Below are positions 17,494 through 25,849 of a stretch of 64,000 nt of DNA, piece by piece. The DNA lies in the NCBI GenBank assembly GCA_902522115.1, contig CABYUV010000001.1, positions 62,001 through 126,000 of the forward strand, in the 5' to 3' direction. The notes under the pieces were generated by a model. It was not told the DNA's origin. It worked only from the letters and a program-made list of their open reading frames with translations, and made no database searches. The number at the start of each line of letters is the position of its first letter. The first letter of the stretch is position 1. A program made the position numbers and the translations under genes. This DNA comes from an uncultured Pelagibacteraceae bacterium. Its GTDB lineage: Bacteria > Pseudomonadota > Alphaproteobacteria > Pelagibacterales > Pelagibacteraceae.

Positions 17494-17910
17494 TTAGAAT
17501 TTAGTAATTTTACTATCTAAAGAAATTAGATTTAATTCAACTTTTAATTTTGGAAATTTTTTTTTTATTTGTTTTTTAATTTTAGAAAACGAAACTCTGT
17601 GTATTTTATTTTCAATAGCTGGGCTAAATTCTTTTTTTCCATTAGCTATTTTTGCTGCACCACAATCTTTATGATTAATTACAATTAATTTTTCTATTTT
17701 ATGTAATTGAATAGAGGTTCCTAAATTATCATAAAACGTTTTATGCCATTGCTTAAATTTATTATGTGTAACCCCAACAGCTGCACCTGCAATTGTAAAA
17801 GCACTGTATTTACCTATTAATTTTTTTTTCTGTAAATGATTGTGGACTATATTTTGAAATCTTGGATCTATACAAGATAATACCATTGCTTTAAATTTTG
17901 ATTTCTTCAA
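17494..17910 (-). CDS. Short carbonic-anhydrase-like protein
   Basis: A 138-aa protein with the zinc ligands of beta-carbonic anhydrases in order: C13, D15 and R17 in SCIDPRF, then H80 and C83 in INHKDCGAAKI. It is shorter than typical beta enzymes (about 200 aa) and lacks much of their N-terminal arm. The intact Cys-Asp/Arg-His-Cys set supports a metal site; CO2 hydration is inferred. It overlaps the SOUL gene by 4 bp. Confidence 0.7.
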   Translation of the reverse strand: MKKSKFKAMVLSCIDPRFQNIVHNHLQKKKLIGKYSAFTIAGAAVGVTHNKFKQWHKTFYDNLGTSIQLHKIEKLIVINHKDCGAAKIANGKKEFSPAIENKIHRVSFSKIKKQIKKKFPKLKVELNLISLDSKITKF

Positions 17911-18473
17911 TTTAATTCCACTTTAAACATAGCCTCGTTTCTTCTATTCATTGGTAGGGTAAATGGGCTGTCATATGTTGCTCTAATAGGTAAGCTTATA
18001 ATTGAAATGCTATTTTTTTTTAACTCTTTTTCTAAAATTTCTTTATGTTTAAGAAAATTTCCATCTGATGCTCGACCAGAATACCTCAACACTGCGTAGT
18101 ATCCCCCTTCAATATTAACTATTTTAACGTCTTTCCTGATTGGATTTGGTACATTTTCTGAATTAAATTTAGAAGGTAAATAAAATTGCATACTCATATT
18201 TCCATTTTTCTCAACTTGAGTAACAGGAGTTGTCATTTTAATTTTCTCCTGAGTATCATTTCTGCCTGAAATATAATTAAATAATTTTCTAAAATTACTA
18301 TCTATTCCAGTTGTCATTGTTTCTACTGCTAAACGATCAGAATATTTTCTAATCTCATATACCTCATTTTTTGAGAAAACTTCATAATTTGCTTCTTCGT
18401 AAGCCATAACTGTAGAATACGGTAAAATAAATAAAGCACAAAATACTATAAAATAAAGTTTAATTAATCTCAT
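17907..18473 (-). CDS. SOUL-domain heme-binding family protein, exported
   Basis: A 188-aa protein with a signal peptide (1-24) and a SOUL/HEBP domain: the start EEANYEVFSKNEVYEIRKY, then IKMTTPVTQ and YAVLRYSGRASD are the usual conserved blocks. Relatives bind heme or porphyrin, but no unique ligand can be named here. It is probably periplasmic. It overlaps the CA-like gene by 4 bp and follows the next upstream gene by 2 bp, suggesting one operon. Confidence 0.85.
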   Translation of the reverse strand: MRLIKLYFIVFCALFILPYSTVMAYEEANYEVFSKNEVYEIRKYSDRLAVETMTTGIDSNFRKLFNYISGRNDTQEKIKMTTPVTQVEKNGNMSMQFYLPSKFNSENVPNPIRKDVKIVNIEGGYYAVLRYSGRASDGNFLKHKEILEKELKKNSISIISLPIRATYDSPFTLPMNRRNEAMFKVELN

Positions 18474-18475
18474 TG

Positions 18476-19030
18476 TTACATAACTTTATATTCAAAATTT
18501 TGTGTAGTTTCATTAATTTGAATTAATTTAGCACCATTTCTTTCATGAAAGTTAGTTGCCATTTCTGTTAGTGGTGAAAGAGTTACTAATCTATTTAAGT
18601 GATTGGATTTTTTTATATTTTTAAACACTTCTTTTACAATTAATTTTCCTCCGCCCTTTTTTTTGGACCATACAGTATAAGCTACAGCTATTTGACCACC
18701 TGATTGATCTCTCATAGCTGTTTGTAGAAATGCATCAGTGCTTAATTTTTCTAACTCCTCAACACTTTTTGGAATTTCATTTGTATAAGCAAAACACATT
18801 ACAGCATGAATTTCACCTTGATATTCAACACCAAAAATTTTTCTTCCATATCCTGTTCTAAACTTATTATCCAACTCTGGTCTAACAGGATCTTCTTCAG
18901 GATTACACTCTTTAAGCTCAACAAGCTTTGCACCTTTAACCCAACCAAAAAAATTATCAATATTTTTATTTAAAACTTGTCTATTTTTTCTTAGTCTTGC
19001 TTTTATTCTTGGGTTAAATTTTTTATTCAT
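18476..19030 (-). CDS. Acetyltransferase-like hypothetical protein
   Basis: A 184-aa cytosolic protein with a very basic N-terminus (about 1-25) and a later region resembling a GNAT core: EIHAVMCFAYT, a GQIAVAYTVWSKKKGGG turn that could bind CoA, and VTLSPLTEMATNFHERNGA near the C-terminus. The GNAT assignment is tentative and I do not recognise the family. Confidence 0.55.
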   Translation of the reverse strand: MNKKFNPRIKARLRKNRQVLNKNIDNFFGWVKGAKLVELKECNPEEDPVRPELDNKFRTGYGRKIFGVEYQGEIHAVMCFAYTNEIPKSVEELEKLSTDAFLQTAMRDQSGGQIAVAYTVWSKKKGGGKLIVKEVFKNIKKSNHLNRLVTLSPLTEMATNFHERNGAKLIQINETTQNFEYKVM

Positions 19031-19080
19031 TTTAATAATGATTATCTACCATTTTTTTTAATTTTGAATGTGTTATTAAA

Positions 19081-19827
19081 TCATAGCAGATAATCATACA
19101 AAAGCTTTGCACTAGTAACAAAAATTAAAGCATATAAAATATTATAAAATAATTTCTCTTCAATAATTTTAAGTAATTTATATCCAATCAATATTCCTAA
19201 TATTGCAACTGGAAATAATATTGCTGAATGTTTAAAAGTATCTAAATTTGTCATAGACAAATTAATATATAAAGGAAGTTTAATTAAATTCACAAAAGTG
19301 AAAAAAAATATTCTTGTTCCAACATAGATTTCTTTTTTCATTCTAAGCGGAAGTAAGTATAAACTAGTTGGTGTCCCTCCTGCATGGACACAAAAACTTG
19401 TAAAACCTGCAACCACTGAACATGTTCCACCTTTAAGAAAATTTTTCTCTGATTTTTTTTCTTTGTCTTTTTTAAAAAAAAAATAATGACCTGCAAACAA
19501 AAAACCCATTACTCCAATTATAAATTTTAATAAATCTTCTGAAAAATATGAAAAGGTTAAAGATCCTATAATTATTCCAATAGCTGCAAATGGAACCATT
19601 AGTTTTAAAGTTCCTAAATCAAATTCTTTTCTATATTTATAAACAGCAATAAAATCTGAAAATATTAAAATTGGTAAAATAATTCCTAAAGCTTGATTTA
19701 GTGGCATCACTATTGTCATTAACGGAACAGAAATTAAAGTCATGGATCCGCCTAAGCCTGATTTAGCAATACCATATAAAATTATGGCTGGAACAACGGT
19801 AAAAAAAAATAATAAGTTTATTTCCAT
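19081..19827 (-). CDS. TauE/SafE family membrane permease
   Basis: A 248-aa protein with about eight membrane segments. The N-terminal KSGLGGSMTLISVPL matches the first TauE/SafE repeat, and CSVVAGFTSFCVHAGGTPTS matches the second. Family members are proposed to export sulfite, sulfoacetate or other organosulfur anions. Its first 10 bp overlap the small GNAT gene. Confidence 0.82.
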   Translation of the reverse strand: MEINLLFFFTVVPAIILYGIAKSGLGGSMTLISVPLMTIVMPLNQALGIILPILIFSDFIAVYKYRKEFDLGTLKLMVPFAAIGIIIGSLTFSYFSEDLLKFIIGVMGFLFAGHYFFFKKDKEKKSEKNFLKGGTCSVVAGFTSFCVHAGGTPTSLYLLPLRMKKEIYVGTRIFFFTFVNLIKLPLYINLSMTNLDTFKHSAILFPVAILGILIGYKLLKIIEEKLFYNILYALIFVTSAKLLYDYLL

Positions 19828-20087
19828 TTATTTAATGATTTTAATAATTTCGATCCTAAGGGGCTAATTGGTTCTTGTAGTATTATTTCTTTTCCAGTTT
19901 TTTGTTTTACTAATCGTAATAATTTAGTTGCTAACCCTTGTTTTCTAAAAATTGGATTAACAAAAATATACTCTACCTCACCAAACTCATTAAATCTAAC
20001 AAAGCCTATTGTTGTATTTTCATTTTTAAAAGTAAAAACACCCTCAGTTTCATCAATTTCAAAATTAGAAACCTCCAAAGTAGTCAT
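19818..20087 (-). CDS. Small GNAT-family N-acetyltransferase
   Basis: An 89-aa compact GNAT. The core IGFVRFNEFGEVEYIFVNP is followed by the acetyl-CoA loop FRKQGLATKLL (the RxxGxA/G motif). It is at the lower size limit, like the YidJ/YjdJ small acetyltransferases. Substrate unknown. It lies between a 54-aa membrane gene and TauE on the same strand. Confidence 0.75.
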   Translation of the reverse strand: MTTLEVSNFEIDETEGVFTFKNENTTIGFVRFNEFGEVEYIFVNPIFRKQGLATKLLRLVKQKTGKEIILQEPISPLGSKLLKSLNKWK

Positions 20088-20092
20088 AAATC

Positions 20093-20257
20093 TTAGTAAT
20101 TTAAGAGTAAAAGAATAATCCCTATTGCAGCAATAATGGAGCTAACGACAATATAATTGAGTTTAATATTGAATTTTTTTTCTACAAATTCAGTAATTTT
20201 CTCCCAGAACAAAACAATCAAAAAAATAATGATAGCTGGAAGAATATACTTAATCAT
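20093..20257 (-). CDS. 54-aa membrane protein after ABC-2 exporter
   Basis: A 54-aa frame with two hydrophobic segments (about 3-18 and 35-52) flanking a charged helix, EKITEFVEKKFNIK. Its ATG lies 3 bp after the stop of the ABC-2 permease gene and its stop 5 bp before the GNAT start, consistent with one operon. No family is recognised. It may be a small partner of the exporter. Confidence 0.55.
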   Translation of the reverse strand: MIKYILPAIIIFLIVLFWEKITEFVEKKFNIKLNYIVVSSIIAAIGIILLLLNY

Positions 20258-20260
20258 TAT

Positions 20261-21025
20261 TTACGCTTTTATATTATAACCTTTTTTAAGAAGACTTGTT
20301 ACAATCACTATACAAATAATCAAAAAGCTTAACATTAAACCTACACTTATCCATATATTAAAATCTGATACCCCATAAAATGAAAATCTTAATCCATTGA
20401 TCAGATATACTACCGGATTAAAATATGTAACTATTTGCCAAAACTCTGGAAGCATGTCTAGAGAATACAAGCTTCCACCTAAAAAAACCATTGGTGTTAT
20501 AACAAGCGTAGGAATGATTGACATTTGTTCGAAATTAGAACTCATCAATCCAATTAAAAAACCAAATAATGCAAAAGTAAATGAAACTAATATCAAAAGA
20601 AAAATCATTAATACTGGAAATTTTACTTCAACTTCAACAAAAAAAGTTGAAGTGATAAATATCATACAACCTACAATTAAAGTTTTGGTTGCTCCAGCGC
20701 CAACAAATGCAAGAACTATTTCTAAAGTTGAAATTGGTGCAGCTAAAATTTCATAAATTGTTCCATTAAATTTAGGAAAAAAAATACCAAAAGAAGTGTT
20801 ACTTATTGATTGGGTTAATAATGTAAGCATCAACAAACCAGGTACGATGTATGACCCATAACTGATGCCATCAATATTTTCAACATATCCTCCAATTACT
20901 GAGCCAAAAACTATAAAATATAAAGAGGTAGATAAAACTGGTGATAATAAGGATTGCATCAGTGTTCTTCTAAATCTATCCATCTCATGAAGATAAATTG
21001 CTTTAAATGCATAATAATTAAACAT
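20261..21025 (-). CDS. ABC-2 type exporter permease
   Basis: A 254-aa protein with six membrane segments and the ABC-2 pattern: a cytosolic N-terminal helix with [16 protein letters not shown], then [30 protein letters not shown] and a C-terminal [12 protein letters not shown] block. It overlaps its ATPase gene by 8 bp. The pair resembles the multidrug-type YadGH exporters; the substrate is unknown. Confidence 0.88.
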   Translation of the reverse strand: MFNYYAFKAIYLHEMDRFRRTLMQSLLSPVLSTSLYFIVFGSVIGGYVENIDGISYGSYIVPGLLMLTLLTQSISNTSFGIFFPKFNGTIYEILAAPISTLEIVLAFVGAGATKTLIVGCMIFITSTFFVEVEVKFPVLMIFLLILVSFTFALFGFLIGLMSSNFEQMSIIPTLVITPMVFLGGSLYSLDMLPEFWQIVTYFNPVVYLINGLRFSFYGVSDFNIWISVGLMLSFLIICIVIVTSLLKKGYNIKA

Positions 21026-21953
21026 TATTATTTTCCTTTACTAAACTTACAAAAATTTTTTCTAAAGTACTTTGTTCTGTTTTTAAATCCTTCAGTTTAA
21101 ATCCTGCATCTTTTAAATCTTGAAGTAAATTTGTGATACCTGTTTGTTTTGCTTGAACGTTGTAAGTATAATCAATTGAAATTTTATCTTTTCCAATTTC
21201 AAGATTATATTTTTCTAAACTACTTGGTATTTCTTTGACTTCTTCCTGTAAGTCTACTGTAAGTTTTTTATGACCCATTTTTTTTAACAATTCTTTTGTT
21301 TTATCAACAACTATAATTTCTCCTTGATTGATCACCCCCACTCTATCTGCAATAGCCTCTGCTTCCTCTATGTAGTGCGTAGTTAAAATTATTGTTACAC
21401 CAGTTTTTCTTAAACTCTCAACAACCTTCCACATATCTTGCCTTAACTCAACATCTACACCAGCGGTTGGTTCATCTAAAAATAGAATAGTCGGTTCATG
21501 TGATAATGCTTTTGCAATCAAAACTCTTCTTTTCATTCCACCAGATAATTGTCTGAGTCTTAAGTCTTTTTTGTCCCATAAACTCAAATCTTTTAAAACT
21601 CTCTCTATATGTTCTGGATCTGGTTTCTTTCCATACAAACCTCTGGAATAGGAAACATTGTTAAATACTGTTTCAAATTGCTCCAAAGTAAGCTCTTGTG
21701 GAACTAAACCAATTTTTGACCTTGTTTCTCTATAATCATCAATTATATCAAATTCGTCTACACTAACCTTTCCGGAAGATGGTCTTACTATCCCACAGAT
21801 GATACTTATAAGGGTCGTTTTTCCTGCGCCATTTGGTCCAAGCATCGCAAAAATTTCACCCCTTTTAATGTTAAGATTAATGTTTTTTAATGCCTCAAAT
21901 CCATTGTCATAGACTTTTGATAAGTTATTTATGGTAATTTGATCGCTAGACAT
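21018..21953 (-). CDS. ABC exporter ATP-binding protein
   Basis: A 311-aa ATPase. Walker A is GPNGAGKTT (near 38-46), the signature is [15 protein letters not shown], Walker B is [12 protein letters not shown], and the switch histidine is in [12 protein letters not shown]-terminal extension of about 80 residues after the ATPase core is typical of the YadG/CcmA exporter group. It pairs with the overlapping ABC-2 permease. Confidence 0.92.
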   Translation of the reverse strand: MSSDQITINNLSKVYDNGFEALKNINLNIKRGEIFAMLGPNGAGKTTLISIICGIVRPSSGKVSVDEFDIIDDYRETRSKIGLVPQELTLEQFETVFNNVSYSRGLYGKKPDPEHIERVLKDLSLWDKKDLRLRQLSGGMKRRVLIAKALSHEPTILFLDEPTAGVDVELRQDMWKVVESLRKTGVTIILTTHYIEEAEAIADRVGVINQGEIIVVDKTKELLKKMGHKKLTVDLQEEVKEIPSSLEKYNLEIGKDKISIDYTYNVQAKQTGITNLLQDLKDAGFKLKDLKTEQSTLEKIFVSLVKENNNV

Positions 21954-22023
21954 TTGATAAACATATATAGAGACAATTTATTCTATTACAATAAATTAAA
22001 ATTTACCTTAACAGACCCTAATT

Positions 22024-22392
22024 ATGAAAAAATTTTTATTATTTGTTTGTTTTGTATTAACTTTGAGCTCTAAAGCAACTGGTAAAGAAACAACTTACAG
22101 CAAACAATTATTTGATAAAGCTTTATCAGAGGGAAAAGTTGTTGTGGTAAGTTCTTGGATTAAATATTGCACATCGTGCGCAGGTCAAATGGAAGTATTA
22201 AAAAAGGCAAAAAAAGATTTTGATAATATGGAATATTTTGCTTTTGATGTAACAAATAAAGAAATTGCAAAATTTTTTAATGTTCAATATCAAACGACAC
22301 TTTTAATATTTAAAGATAATAAAGAGGTTTATAGAAGTATTGGTGAGACCACTAAAGAACTTATTTATGACGCTTTAAATTCCTCTATATAA
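22024..22392 (+). CDS. Exported thioredoxin-like protein
   Basis: A 122-aa protein with a signal peptide (about 1-20) and a thioredoxin fold resembling the C-terminal domain of DsbD: SSWIKYCTSCAGQM contains C49 and C52 as a CxxC, and QYQTTLLIFKDN supplies the cis-position segment (usually Pro, here Thr). It probably shuffles disulfides in the periplasm. Its 3' end overlaps thiV by 8 bp on the other strand. Confidence 0.7.
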   Translation: MKKFLLFVCFVLTLSSKATGKETTYSKQLFDKALSEGKVVVVSSWIKYCTSCAGQMEVLKKAKKDFDNMEYFAFDVTNKEIAKFFNVQYQTTLLIFKDNKEVYRSIGETTKELIYDALNSSI

Positions 22393-23824
22393 ATTTAATT
22401 TTCAAAATTATTACTGGTAAGAAAGTTGCCATCAAAAAAGATAAAAATAATAAAGATTGAGCTATAAAAGGTGAAAATAAATCTTTAGACAAAAATACTC
22501 CCACTAATAAACTTTTGGAAAAATCTGGAAATGGAAACATTAAAAATCCAGCAACTAGACCAATTATAATTGAAACATAAGCAGTATTTTCATTTACTTT
22601 ATTATAGAAACTATAAAAAACAGTCACTACAAACGCACAACAAAATAAATCTGCAAGTAAAAATAAATATAAAATATCAAATCCTTTTGAAGCAACGCCA
22701 AAAGCAATTACAGACAAGATTACAATGAAATATTTAGATATTTTTAAGTAATCAGTTTTTTTATCAAAGTTAAAAGTTGCTTTACCATCAACTACAAATA
22801 AACTGGAAATAGCATTAACCAAAGTATCAACAGTAGAAATTGTTAATGCAAGACCAAGGATAACGATCAATAAAGACAAAATTTCTGTTTGATCTTTTAA
22901 TAATAAACTAAAAAATCCTAAATCAGGTCTAACCGATGGATCCATTGAAAATGAAACCATTCCAATAAAACCCATTAAGAAAACTATTGGAACAACAATA
23001 AAGAAAGAAATTACTAAACTACCTTTTAATGTTTGATAATCTTTTGCTGCATATACTCTTTGCCAATTTCCTTGATGAAATAAATTAGTTGCTGCAACCG
23101 CTATAAAAAAAGTTAATCCAGCTGTGTATCCTGGAATATAGTTTGCACTTAATAATTGAGGGTTTTTCTCATTAATTAAAGAAAAAGAAAAATTACCTCC
23201 TGAAGATGAACTAATAATTGAAATCAAAATAATTAATAAAACACCAATTACAATCATTTGAATATTATCAGTAAATATAGAAGCTCTTAATCCCCCATAA
23301 AGAGTATAGCTTAAGGTAGCTACCAGGACTATTAATGCTGTAATCCACAATTCTGTTCCAGATATATAATTAATTAATACAGCAACTGCAGTTACTTCTG
23401 CGCAAAGAAAAATAAACATATAAAAGATTGTCATTAACAAAATTAACTTAAATAGACTTTTGCTAAATTTTTTTCTCATAAACTCAACTAAAGAAGATCC
23501 TTTTGGAAACTCATTTCTAATTTTTTTTCCAAAATAAATTAAGAAAATCATTGGAAAAGCTGTACCTAATGCATAACCAATAACGGCGCCTACTCCGCCC
23601 CACGTTGCAGCTGCGACGGGACCAAATAAAATCCAAGCTCCTAAAGCAGATGCTACAAGACTTGTCGTAAGTGAAAATAAACCAATGTTTCTATTTGCAG
23701 TTAAATAATTGTTAATGCCTTTAAATTTTTTAGAATGAAAAATTCCCAAGAAAGCAAATATTAAACTAATTGTGATAACTAATATTAATGACGATGATTG
23801 AGTTAAAAAATATGTTTTATCCAT
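22385..23824 (-). CDS. thiV: Sodium:solute symporter under TPP riboswitch control
   Basis: A 479-aa SSS-family symporter with about 13 membrane segments and the family motifs ASALGAWILFGPVAAATWGG and YGGLRASIFTDNIQM. A TPP riboswitch ends 3 bp before the ATG, so the cargo should be thiamin-related. In cultured SAR11 a symporter in this setting was named thiV and proposed to import the pyrimidine precursor HMP; applying that name here rests on context. The ribosome site lies inside the aptamer. Confidence 0.85.
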   Translation of the reverse strand: MDKTYFLTQSSSLILVITISLIFAFLGIFHSKKFKGINNYLTANRNIGLFSLTTSLVASALGAWILFGPVAAATWGGVGAVIGYALGTAFPMIFLIYFGKKIRNEFPKGSSLVEFMRKKFSKSLFKLILLMTIFYMFIFLCAEVTAVAVLINYISGTELWITALIVLVATLSYTLYGGLRASIFTDNIQMIVIGVLLIILISIISSSSGGNFSFSLINEKNPQLLSANYIPGYTAGLTFFIAVAATNLFHQGNWQRVYAAKDYQTLKGSLVISFFIVVPIVFLMGFIGMVSFSMDPSVRPDLGFFSLLLKDQTEILSLLIVILGLALTISTVDTLVNAISSLFVVDGKATFNFDKKTDYLKISKYFIVILSVIAFGVASKGFDILYLFLLADLFCCAFVVTVFYSFYNKVNENTAYVSIIIGLVAGFLMFPFPDFSKSLLVGVFLSKDLFSPFIAQSLLFLSFLMATFLPVIILKIKFI

Positions 23825-23827
23825 TTA

Positions 23828-23894
23828 TCCCTTTCTGAATTACCGGACAGGTTCTTTGGGTATGATCTCAGTCTGTTAAGACACCCCTTGTAAG
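23828..23894 (-). promoter_or_regulatory. TPP riboswitch (THI element)
   Basis: On the minus strand the conserved THI-box blocks appear in order: GGGGTGT (23887-23881), CTGAGAT (23871-23865), ACCC (23861-23858), GAACCTG (23854-23848), GGTAAT (23844-23839) and GAAAGGGA (23835-23828). The last block contains AAGG, placed 5 nt before the thiV ATG, so ligand binding should directly hide the ribosome site. No separate terminator hairpin fits between aptamer and ATG. Upstream at 23895-23930 are two TATACT-like boxes. Confidence 0.93.
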
Positions 23895-23942
23895 TATATT
23901 TAGTATATTTTTTTTGTTATGGAAAGACTTTTTAAAATTTTG

Positions 23943-24236
23943 TTATTTTAGATTTTTGTGGTTCATTATTTCGACCATGCATTGTGTAGCATATTCTCTC
24001 CACTCGGATGAAGTTTTATTTTTTAAGCTATTAAGGTGATTTCGGTTACTTTGTATATCGTCTTTATGCTTAATATAATCAGCACCATTTAAATTTGCTT
24101 CCATACTAGACAAATTTGTTTCCATTGCTTTAATCCACTCTTTTCCTAGCTCAACACACTTTTGATCATCTTTTTCATCACAAATTTGTTTGAAAAAATT
24201 AAAAATAACATCATCAGTATTAACTGAAGTATTCAT
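23943..24236 (-). CDS. Hypothetical helical protein
   Basis: A 97-aa soluble, charged and mostly helical protein with no signal peptide. Cysteines lie at about 18, 27 and 87; C18 and C27 flank the DEKDDQK segment. No family is recognised. It starts 3 bp after the pentapeptide gene stop, so it is probably co-transcribed with it. Confidence 0.55.
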   Translation of the reverse strand: MNTSVNTDDVIFNFFKQICDEKDDQKCVELGKEWIKAMETNLSSMEANLNGADYIKHKDDIQSNRNHLNSLKNKTSSEWREYATQCMVEIMNHKNLK

Positions 24237-24239
24237 TAA

Positions 24240-24749
24240 TTATTGTTTACAAATACCTATAGACTCTTGACCACAAGTTTGACCATTGGTCCAAGTAGCT
24301 CCGGTTAAATTGGCACCATCAAAATTAGCATTTGTAATATTAGAGGATGTAAAGTTTGCTTCCATTAAATTAGAATTTTGAAAATTTGCTTCGATTAAAG
24401 TTGCACCCATAAAATCAACTCTAGTTAGGTTTGCCCCAGTAAAGTTAGTTTTTTCAAAATTTGCACCAATCGAAATAGATTCATAAAGATTAGCTCTTAC
24501 AAATGTAGATTCTGGAAACGTACCAAATGACAGATTTGATGTCATCATAATGCTTTTATCAAAATTCACTTGAATAAAACTTGCAAAAGAAAGATTTGAA
24601 TTTGGAAGATAACTTCCTTGTAAGTCTTGAGAATCTGAAAATCTACAATTAGAATAATCTACACCTTCTGTTAAAGGATCATCACATGCAGCATTTGAAT
24701 TTGTAAAAAATAACAAACTAAAAAAAGCAAGTAAGATAATTTTTTTCAT
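24240..24749 (-). CDS. Exported pentapeptide-repeat protein
   Basis: A protein of about 169 aa with a signal peptide (MKKIILLAFFSLLFFTNSNA) followed by roughly 20 A(N/D/S)(L/F)xx pentapeptides, for example GANLTRVDFMGATLIEANF, which build a right-handed beta helix. Two cysteines follow the signal and two lie near the C-terminus. A TTG 15 bp further upstream is possible, but ATG at 24749 puts the signal peptide at the start. Function unknown. Confidence 0.78.
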   Translation of the reverse strand: MKKIILLAFFSLLFFTNSNAACDDPLTEGVDYSNCRFSDSQDLQGSYLPNSNLSFASFIQVNFDKSIMMTSNLSFGTFPESTFVRANLYESISIGANFEKTNFTGANLTRVDFMGATLIEANFQNSNLMEANFTSSNITNANFDGANLTGATWTNGQTCGQESIGICKQ

Positions 24750-24810
24750 ATAAAAATTTAACAAAAAAAATATGTCAAAACAATGAATGATTTAAATTTT
24801 AATAAAAATT

Positions 24811-25848
24811 TTATATTCTTACTTTTTTACCAGTTTTTGCACTTCTAGTTATTGCTGCAAAAATTTTGAGAGAAATTAAACCATCATGACCATTCACTTT
24901 TGGTTTAGCTTTTTTAGTCACTACATCAGCAAAATGGTCAATTTGATTTACTAATGTATTGTCATCTTTTTTGTATTTATCTTCATTAACAAAAATTTTA
25001 TTCCACCAGCTTCGTTCTTTTTTATAGAACCAATATTTAAGATTGGGGAACTGTAAAGAACCTCTTGTGCCTCCAATCATATATGCGGATTGGTTTGTAA
25101 TTGGGTATGCAGGATTTTCTCCAGCAGTTAATTCATAACTCCAAGGTGCAACAATTGTATCTGACAAATTTAGTGAGCAAAGTGCCCCTGAATTAAAGAT
25201 CAGGCTTATTGTAGCTGTATCTTCTACTGCAAATTTTCTAGTTTTATTAGTTGTAAATGCTTGAACGTATTTAATAGATCCAAGTAAGTAACAAATCATA
25301 TCGATATCATGGACTAAATTAATCCCTAGAGGACCTCCTCCTTTACTAATTCTCCATTTTTCTTTGTAATAAGCTTTGTGTTTATAAAGCCAACACAATA
25401 CATTTGCTGAAACGATGTTTCCTAATTTTCCTTTATCAATAAGACCTTTTACCTTTGATACTATTGAGTTATGCCTTCTGTGATAACCTATCAATAATGG
25501 TGTTTTATTTTTATTAGCACTTCTAATAATTTTTTTAGCTGAATTAATATTATCTGAAATAGGTTTTTCTAATAATACCGGAATTTTTTTCTTTAAAAAA
25601 CTGACTGTATGTTTTTCATGAAGTTGATTTGGAGTAGCAACAATCACTGCATCTAAATTTTTTGAATTTAACAGTTCATCTGTATTTGAATACAATGGGA
25701 TCTTAAATTTTTTAGATAAATTTTTAGCGTTATGACCAATCTCTACTATCGAATGTAAATTTGCTTTATTTGATTTTTGAATAGCTTTTATATGTTGCAA
25801 ACCCATTAATCCTGTTCCAACAATTGATATATTTATTTTTTTATTCAT
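24811..25848 (-). CDS. Gfo/Idh/MocA family oxidoreductase
   Basis: A 345-aa NAD(P)-dependent sugar or cyclitol dehydrogenase. The Rossmann motif GTGLMG is at about 10-15; the EKP motif appears as LLEKPIS near 95; NLVHDIDMICYLLG near 178 carries the catalytic His/Asp region. It is the last gene of the minus-strand run of ABC transporter, PhyH, SDR and mutarotase genes, so it probably oxidises the sugar imported by that transporter. Substrate unknown. Confidence 0.85.
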   Translation of the reverse strand: MNKKINISIVGTGLMGLQHIKAIQKSNKANLHSIVEIGHNAKNLSKKFKIPLYSNTDELLNSKNLDAVIVATPNQLHEKHTVSFLKKKIPVLLEKPISDNINSAKKIIRSANKNKTPLLIGYHRRHNSIVSKVKGLIDKGKLGNIVSANVLCWLYKHKAYYKEKWRISKGGGPLGINLVHDIDMICYLLGSIKYVQAFTTNKTRKFAVEDTATISLIFNSGALCSLNLSDTIVAPWSYELTAGENPAYPITNQSAYMIGGTRGSLQFPNLKYWFYKKERSWWNKIFVNEDKYKKDDNTLVNQIDHFADVVTKKAKPKVNGHDGLISLKIFAAITRSAKTGKKVRI

Positions 25849-25849
25849 T

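Noticed and set aside
20397-20756. Plus-strand frame of 119 codons opposite the ABC-2 permease
   Set aside because: No family features, and it is covered by a clear permease on the minus strand.
23895-23942. Possible tRNA or second RNA element beside the TPP riboswitch
   Set aside because: Only AT-rich promoter-like sequence; no cloverleaf or T-loop consensus could be found here or in other gaps.
24240-24700. Tandem-repeat appearance, CRISPR-like spacing
   Set aside because: The periodic 15-bp pattern is the coding sequence of pentapeptide repeats; no identical direct repeats with unique spacers are present anywhere in the window.
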